From assembly GCA_035690905.1 (NCBI GenBank), contig DASSKA010000049.1, positions 1 to 32,792 of the forward strand: a stretch of 32,792 nucleotides of DNA. Direction: 5' to 3'. The DNA is from DASSKA01 sp035690905 (GTDB lineage Bacteria > Actinomycetota > Actinomycetes > Propionibacteriales > Nocardioidaceae). Of the stretch, positions 29,777 to 32,792 are shown in pieces. Each line of letters opens with the position of its first letter. Position 1 is the stretch's first letter. The notes under the pieces were generated by a model. The model worked only from the letters and a program-made list of their open reading frames with translations. It made no database searches and was not told the DNA's origin. The position numbers and the translations under genes were made by a program.

Positions 29777-30263
29777 GGGTGAGCCAGCCGCGGAACGCCT
29801 CGAGGTTCTTCGTCGACTCACCACGGGAAGTGCGCCACTCCCACTCGCGGCGGATGGAGGTGGCGAAGCCGAGCTCGAGGATGGTGTTGAACGACTCGTC
29901 GGAGTAGGTCAGCACCGCGCCGAGCAGCCGGTCCACCTCCTCGGGCGTGACCGCGGTCAGCGGCAGCCGGCCGTCGAGATAGATGTCGCCGGAGGAGTCG
30001 AGCGCGAACGCGACGCCGAACAGCCGGAGGTTGCGCTCGAGCAGCCAGCGGTACACCCGCTCGTGGTTCTCGTCGGGCTGCCGGCACACGAACGCGTGCA
30101 CGCCCAGCGCGTGCGGCCCGACGTCGAGCCGGACCGGGGTCTGCAGCTTCCGCTCCCCCGGAAGGACGACCGTGAACACGCCCGCGGAGATCTCCTGCCA
30201 CTCCAGCTCGCTGTCGGCGAGCACCGTGCGCAGGGTGGCGATCGCGTCGTCCCGGTCGGTCAC
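29772..30263 (-). CDS. YbjN-domain protein
   Basis: 163-aa cytosolic protein of the YbjN family, whose fold resembles type III secretion chaperones; function is not established. LEWQEISAGVFTVVLPGERK, HAFVCRQPDENHERVYRWLL and FALDSSGDIYLDGRLPL are recognisable family segments, and the C-terminal ESFNTILELGFATSIRREWE is typical. GTG 30263 overlaps the mshA stop by 4 nt (GTGA), so it is translated with mshA. A YbjN protein directly after mshA is a conserved actinobacterial pairing, hinting at a role near mycothiol synthesis, though that is only association. Its stop codon is inside a repeat unit. Confidence 0.85.
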   Translation of the reverse strand: MTDRDDAIATLRTVLADSELEWQEISAGVFTVVLPGERKLQTPVRLDVGPHALGVHAFVCRQPDENHERVYRWLLERNLRLFGVAFALDSSGDIYLDGRLPLTAVTPEEVDRLLGAVLTYSDESFNTILELGFATSIRREWEWRTSRGESTKNLEAFRGWLTR

Positions 30264-31594
30264 GGGCGCACCCCTTCGAGGTCGTCGCGCATGGCCCGGG
30301 CGGCCATCCGGTACGCCTCGAGGGTACGGTCCGCGGTCACCTCCCACGCGAACCGGGCCGCCTGCGCGCGGGCTGCCATCGACATCGACGAGTGCAGCCC
30401 CGGCTGGGACACCACCCGGTCGATCGCGCGGGCCCAGTCCTCGGGCTTGTGCCCCTCCACGAGCAGCCCGGACACCCCGTCGCGGACCACCGTGGTCAGC
30501 CCGCCGACGGCTGCCGCCACCACGGGGGTCCCGGTCGCCTGGGCCTCCACGGCGACCAGCCCGAAGCTCTCGTTGTACGACGGGACGCAGACCAGCGTTG
30601 CCGCGGAGTACCAGTCGACGAGCCCGGACTGCGCCACGGGCGGGACGAACCGCACCACGTCCGAGATGCCGAGGGCCGCGGCCAGCTGGGCCAGCGACTC
30701 GGGGTGCTCCAGACCGGTCCCGGACGGGCCGCCCACCACCGGAACCACCAGCCGCGACCGCAGCGAGGGGTCCCGTTCCAGGAGCACGGCTACCGCGCGG
30801 AGCAGCACGTCCGGCGCCTTGAGCGGCTGGATCCGGCCGGCGAACATCGCCACGACCGCGTCCGCGGGCAGACCGAGGCGGGCGCGGGCGGCACGCCGGC
30901 CCTGAGGACGGAACACGTCCAGGTCCACGCCGGGGTGCACGACCTCCACCCGCGCCGGGTCCGCGTCGTACAGCTCGATGAGCTGCTTGGCCTCCAGGTC
31001 CGTGCTCGCGATCAGCATGTCGGACGCCTCGACGACCTGCTCCTCGCCGATCAGCCGCTGAGCGGGCTCCGGGGAGTCGCCGAGGGCGAGAGAGGCGTTC
31101 TTGACCTTGGCCATGGTGTGCATCGAGTGCACCAGCGGCACGCCCCACCGGTCGCGGACCAGCGCGCCGACCTGTCCGGACAGCCAGTAGTGGGAGTGCA
31201 CCAGGTCGTACCAGCCCTGGTCGTGGCGCGCCTCCGCGCGCAGCACCTCGCGGGCGAACGCGCACAGCTGGCCGGGCAGCTCGCCCTTGGTGAGCCCCTC
31301 GAACGGGCCGGCGTGCACGTGGTGCACGGTCACCCCGGCGAACGCCTCCATGGTCGGCGGCTGCGAGGAGGAGGTGGCGCGGGTGTAGATCTCGACCGCG
31401 ATGTCGCGCTCGGCGAGCCGCTTGGCGAGCTCGATGACGTAGACGTTCATGCCGCCGGCGTCCCCGGTGCCCGGCTGGTCCAGCGGGGACGTGTGCAGGC
31501 TGACCATCGCGATCCGCCCGTGCTGGGTGCGCGGGGCGGACGGCTGGGCCGGCGACGCGGACAGCGAGGCCGGCGACTGTGGGGCTGTGGTCAC
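30260..31594 (-). CDS. mshA: D-inositol-3-phosphate glycosyltransferase MshA
   Basis: First committed step of mycothiol synthesis: transfers GlcNAc from UDP-GlcNAc to inositol 3-phosphate. 444 aa, GT-B fold, GT4 family. N-domain: IAMVSLHTSPLDQPGTGDAG, then GMNVYVIELAKRLAERD and HSHYWLSGQVGALVRDRWGV. C-domain: AGRIQPLKAPDVLLRA and PSYNESFGLVAVEAQATGTP with the E-x7-E pair. GTG 31594 is chosen because GGAGG lies 9 nt upstream; the family's variable N-terminal tail (about 25 residues) is retained. Divergent from an SDR gene across 74 bp. Confidence 0.95.
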   Translation of the reverse strand: MTTAPQSPASLSASPAQPSAPRTQHGRIAMVSLHTSPLDQPGTGDAGGMNVYVIELAKRLAERDIAVEIYTRATSSSQPPTMEAFAGVTVHHVHAGPFEGLTKGELPGQLCAFAREVLRAEARHDQGWYDLVHSHYWLSGQVGALVRDRWGVPLVHSMHTMAKVKNASLALGDSPEPAQRLIGEEQVVEASDMLIASTDLEAKQLIELYDADPARVEVVHPGVDLDVFRPQGRRAARARLGLPADAVVAMFAGRIQPLKAPDVLLRAVAVLLERDPSLRSRLVVPVVGGPSGTGLEHPESLAQLAAALGISDVVRFVPPVAQSGLVDWYSAATLVCVPSYNESFGLVAVEAQATGTPVVAAAVGGLTTVVRDGVSGLLVEGHKPEDWARAIDRVVSQPGLHSSMSMAARAQAARFAWEVTADRTLEAYRMAARAMRDDLEGVRP

Positions 31595-31656
31595 GTGGGC
31601 GTACCTCCGTGGGCCCGAACCATGAGCCTCCCGAAGGTATTCCCCCACCAACCGGG

Positions 31657-31662
31657 GACAAT
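31657..31662 (+). promoter_or_regulatory. -10-like GACAAT upstream of the SDR gene
   Basis: GACAAT ends 6 nt before ATG 31669, consistent with a leaderless transcript, although its first base departs from TANNNT. Confidence 0.35.
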
Positions 31663-31668
31663 CGGACC

Positions 31669-32415
31669 ATGGCTACCAAGACAGCGGTCGTGACCGGGGC
31701 GAGCAGCGGCATCGGGGCGGCCACCGCCCGCCGGCTGGCCCGCGAGGGGTTCCACGTGTACTGCGCCGCCCGCCGCGAGGAGCGGGTGCGGTCCGTGGCG
31801 GAGGAGATCGGGGGTACGGCGGTGAGCTGCGATGTCACGGACGAGGACCAGGTGGCCGCGCTCGCAGCCACGGTGGGCGCAAGCCTCGACGTACTCGTCA
31901 ACAACGCCGGGATGGCCCTCGGCGCGGACCCGGTCGCCTCGGCCGACCCGGGGCAGTGGCGGGCGATGTATGAGGTGAACGTGCTCGGGCTGGTGCTGGT
32001 CACCAAGGCGCTGCTGCCCGCGCTGGTCGCCAGCGGCGCCGGGGTGATCGTGAACATGGGGTCGACGGCCGGCCGGATCGCCTACGAGGGCGGCGCCGGG
32101 TACACCGCCGCCAAGCACGGCACCCAGGTGGTCACCGAGACGCTGCGGCTCGAGCTCTACGACCAGCCGGTGCGGATCTGCGAGATCGCTCCGGGGATGG
32201 TCCGCACCGACGAGTTCAGCGTGAACCGGTTCGGCGGGGACTCCGCGAAGGCGGAACAGGTGTACGCCGGAGTGGCCGAGCCGCTCGTCGCGGAGGACAT
32301 CGCCGACGCGATCGGCTGGGTGGTGACCCGCCCGCCGCACGTGAACATCGACGAGCTGGTGATCCGGCCGCGCGCGCAGGCCGCCCAGCACAAGGTGCAT
32401 CGCGTCTTCGACTGA
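31669..32415 (+). CDS. Short-chain dehydrogenase/reductase (classical SDR)
   Basis: 248-aa NAD(P)-dependent oxidoreductase. Cofactor loop TGASSGIG (9-16), CDVTD (54-58), NNAG (78-81), catalytic S132, Y145 and K149 (GYTAAKHG) and the PGMVRTDEF loop are all as expected for classical SDRs of the YdfG/3-hydroxy-acid dehydrogenase type. The arginine after the second strand (AARREERV) favours NADP. Substrate unknown; a hydroxy-acid or serine-like alcohol is typical. No operon partner; a hairpin repeat lies just after the stop. Confidence 0.9.
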   Translation: MATKTAVVTGASSGIGAATARRLAREGFHVYCAARREERVRSVAEEIGGTAVSCDVTDEDQVAALAATVGASLDVLVNNAGMALGADPVASADPGQWRAMYEVNVLGLVLVTKALLPALVASGAGVIVNMGSTAGRIAYEGGAGYTAAKHGTQVVTETLRLELYDQPVRICEIAPGMVRTDEFSVNRFGGDSAKAEQVYAGVAEPLVAEDIADAIGWVVTRPPHVNIDELVIRPRAQAAQHKVHRVFD

Positions 32416-32420
32416 TCCCT

Positions 32421-32480
32421 TACCGAGATCGGGTCGGAAACGCGACCCATACGTCGCGGTAGGCATACCGATATCGGGTC
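32421..32480. repeat. Gene-end hairpin repeat, copies 2 and 3
   Basis: Copy 2 begins TACCGAGATC (32421) and continues with the hairpin GGGTCG-GAAACG-CGACCC (32431-32448). Copy 3 is a half element, TACCGATATCGGGTC (32466-32480), containing the palindrome CCGATATCGG and overlapping the stop codon of the minus-strand gene. They occupy the convergent gap after the SDR gene. Confidence 0.6.
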
Positions 32481-32792
32481 AGTCGGCGAGGAGGAGGGCG
32501 GCCAGCGTCTCGAGGTCGGGGGTGAGCTGGTCCTCGCCGAGGGTCACCGACTCGCCGCGGAGCAGGAACGCGTACACGAACCGGTCCGGCTGCGGCCGGT
32601 GCGGTCCGAGCGCGGCCACGTCGATCCGGCCCAGGAGCTCCCGGACCTGGTCGGTGCGCGGGTCCTCGCCCAGCCGGATGGCGCCGCTGCGCTCGACGCC
32701 GGCCAAGCCGCCGGTACGTCGTACCTCCACCACCCCGTCCGCGGGGCCAGCCGAGCCGGCCCCCGCGGACCCAGCCGAGCCGGCACCCGCGG
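32479..32792 (-). CDS. Emfourin-like (protealysin-inhibitor-type) protein, 5' end outside window
   Basis: The C-terminal 85 residues (VEVRRTGGLAGVERSGAIRL through RFVYAFLLRGESVTLGEDQL) follow the pattern of emfourin-type inhibitors of M4 metallopeptidases: a short N-strand with GG-x-A-G, a central helix, then PDRF-x-Y and a V-T-x-GE strand. Upstream the frame stays open to the window edge through an Ala/Gly/Ser-rich repeat, so either a GTG at 32733 starts a small inhibitor or it is the C-terminal domain of a longer protein. A fused or adjacent M4 peptidase would lie outside. The assignment rests on pattern memory only. Confidence 0.5.
   Translation of the reverse strand, partial: AGAGSAGSAGAGSAGPADGVVEVRRTGGLAGVERSGAIRLGEDPRTDQVRELLGRIDVAALGPHRPQPDRFVYAFLLRGESVTLGEDQLTPDLETLAALLLAD
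32747..32792 (-). repeat. 24-bp tandem repeat coding an 8-residue Ala/Gly/Ser linker
   Basis: CCAGCCGAGCCGGC starts at 32747 and again at 32771, giving a 24-bp period that keeps the reading frame and encodes AGSAGSAG-like units on the minus strand. It runs off the window edge, so the copy number is unknown. Confidence 0.65.

Noticed and set aside
29772..32057. A 761-residue minus-strand frame ending in YbjN
   Set aside because: Only the last 163 codons match YbjN; the remainder is an alternate frame of mshA and the antisense of the SDR gene.
1..32792. Prophage, integrative element or insertion sequence
   Set aside because: No integrase, transposase, phage structural gene or attachment repeat was recognised, and most genes belong to conserved actinobacterial blocks.

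Overview
The window is GC-rich DNA (by eye about 70% G+C) from an actinobacterium. The gene content and codon use fit Nocardioidaceae or a nearby Propionibacteriales lineage. The evidence is mycothiol genes (mshA, a maleylpyruvate-isomerase-family protein), CarD, the SenX3/RegX3 pair with PhoU, an LpqE-like lipoprotein, TANNNT -10 boxes placed 6-8 nt before start codons (leaderless mRNAs), and many GTG starts. The genus call is inference. No tRNA, rRNA, CRISPR array, prophage or intact insertion sequence was seen, and no gene-free stretch exceeds about 210 bp.

Layout. (1) 1-2730 (-): a polar amino-acid ABC importer operon read lipoprotein - permease - permease - ATPase; the ATPase is cut by the window edge. 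(2) 2866-4906: a formaldehyde-fixing pair (hxlB, hxlA) divergent from an IclR regulator. (3) 4982-7104: a DUF4032 kinase-like protein convergent with, and overlapping, an AbiEi-like/DUF559 nuclease-like gene. (4) 7284-9831 (-): rlmB and cysS. (5) 9917-12402: two tandem paralogous C39-type peptidases, the first with a signal sequence. (6) 12404-15809 (-): an APC permease and a membrane-anchored sulfite-oxidase-type molybdoenzyme. (7) 15907-20307: ispF, a decayed nuclease-like remnant, a VOC protein, a manganese riboswitch with its TerC-family exporter, ispD, a degenerate IspD paralogue and carD. (8) 20500-23403: a UbiA-family prenyltransferase, an LpqE-like lipoprotein, gpmA and a Y-x4-D repeat lipoprotein. 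(9) 23452-25013: a mycothiol-dependent-type isomerase and a NodB deacetylase. (10) 25036-27639: phoU divergent from senX3-regX3, with a PHO box and a 19-bp perfect inverted repeat between them. (11) 27725-29666: a translationally coupled DMT transporter - ArsR regulator - monooxygenase operon. (12) 29772-31594 (-): ybjN and mshA; then an SDR and the end of an emfourin-like protein.

The backbone is two conserved actinobacterial blocks, mshA-ybjN-gpm-(phoU)-senX3-regX3 and lpqE-carD-ispD-ispF-cysS-rlmB. The second has been opened by insertions, and ispD and ispF point away from carD and cysS.

The most unusual signals are at DNA level. First, a 9-mer, GTACGACGG, occurs 14 times by my count. A rough base-composition expectation is below one. 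It occurs in both orientations and all reading frames, is always followed by a purine, and is often built from rare codons; this density resembles a DNA-uptake-type word. Second, a 22-bp-period tandem repeat with core GTTGAGTGGTC occurs at six intergenic loci, always directly 3' of a stop codon and in the sense direction, twice supplying the stop codon. Third, a smaller hairpin repeat (GTCGGAAAYGCGAC) also sits at gene ends. Fourth, well-resolved regulatory architecture precedes terC and lies between phoU and senX3.
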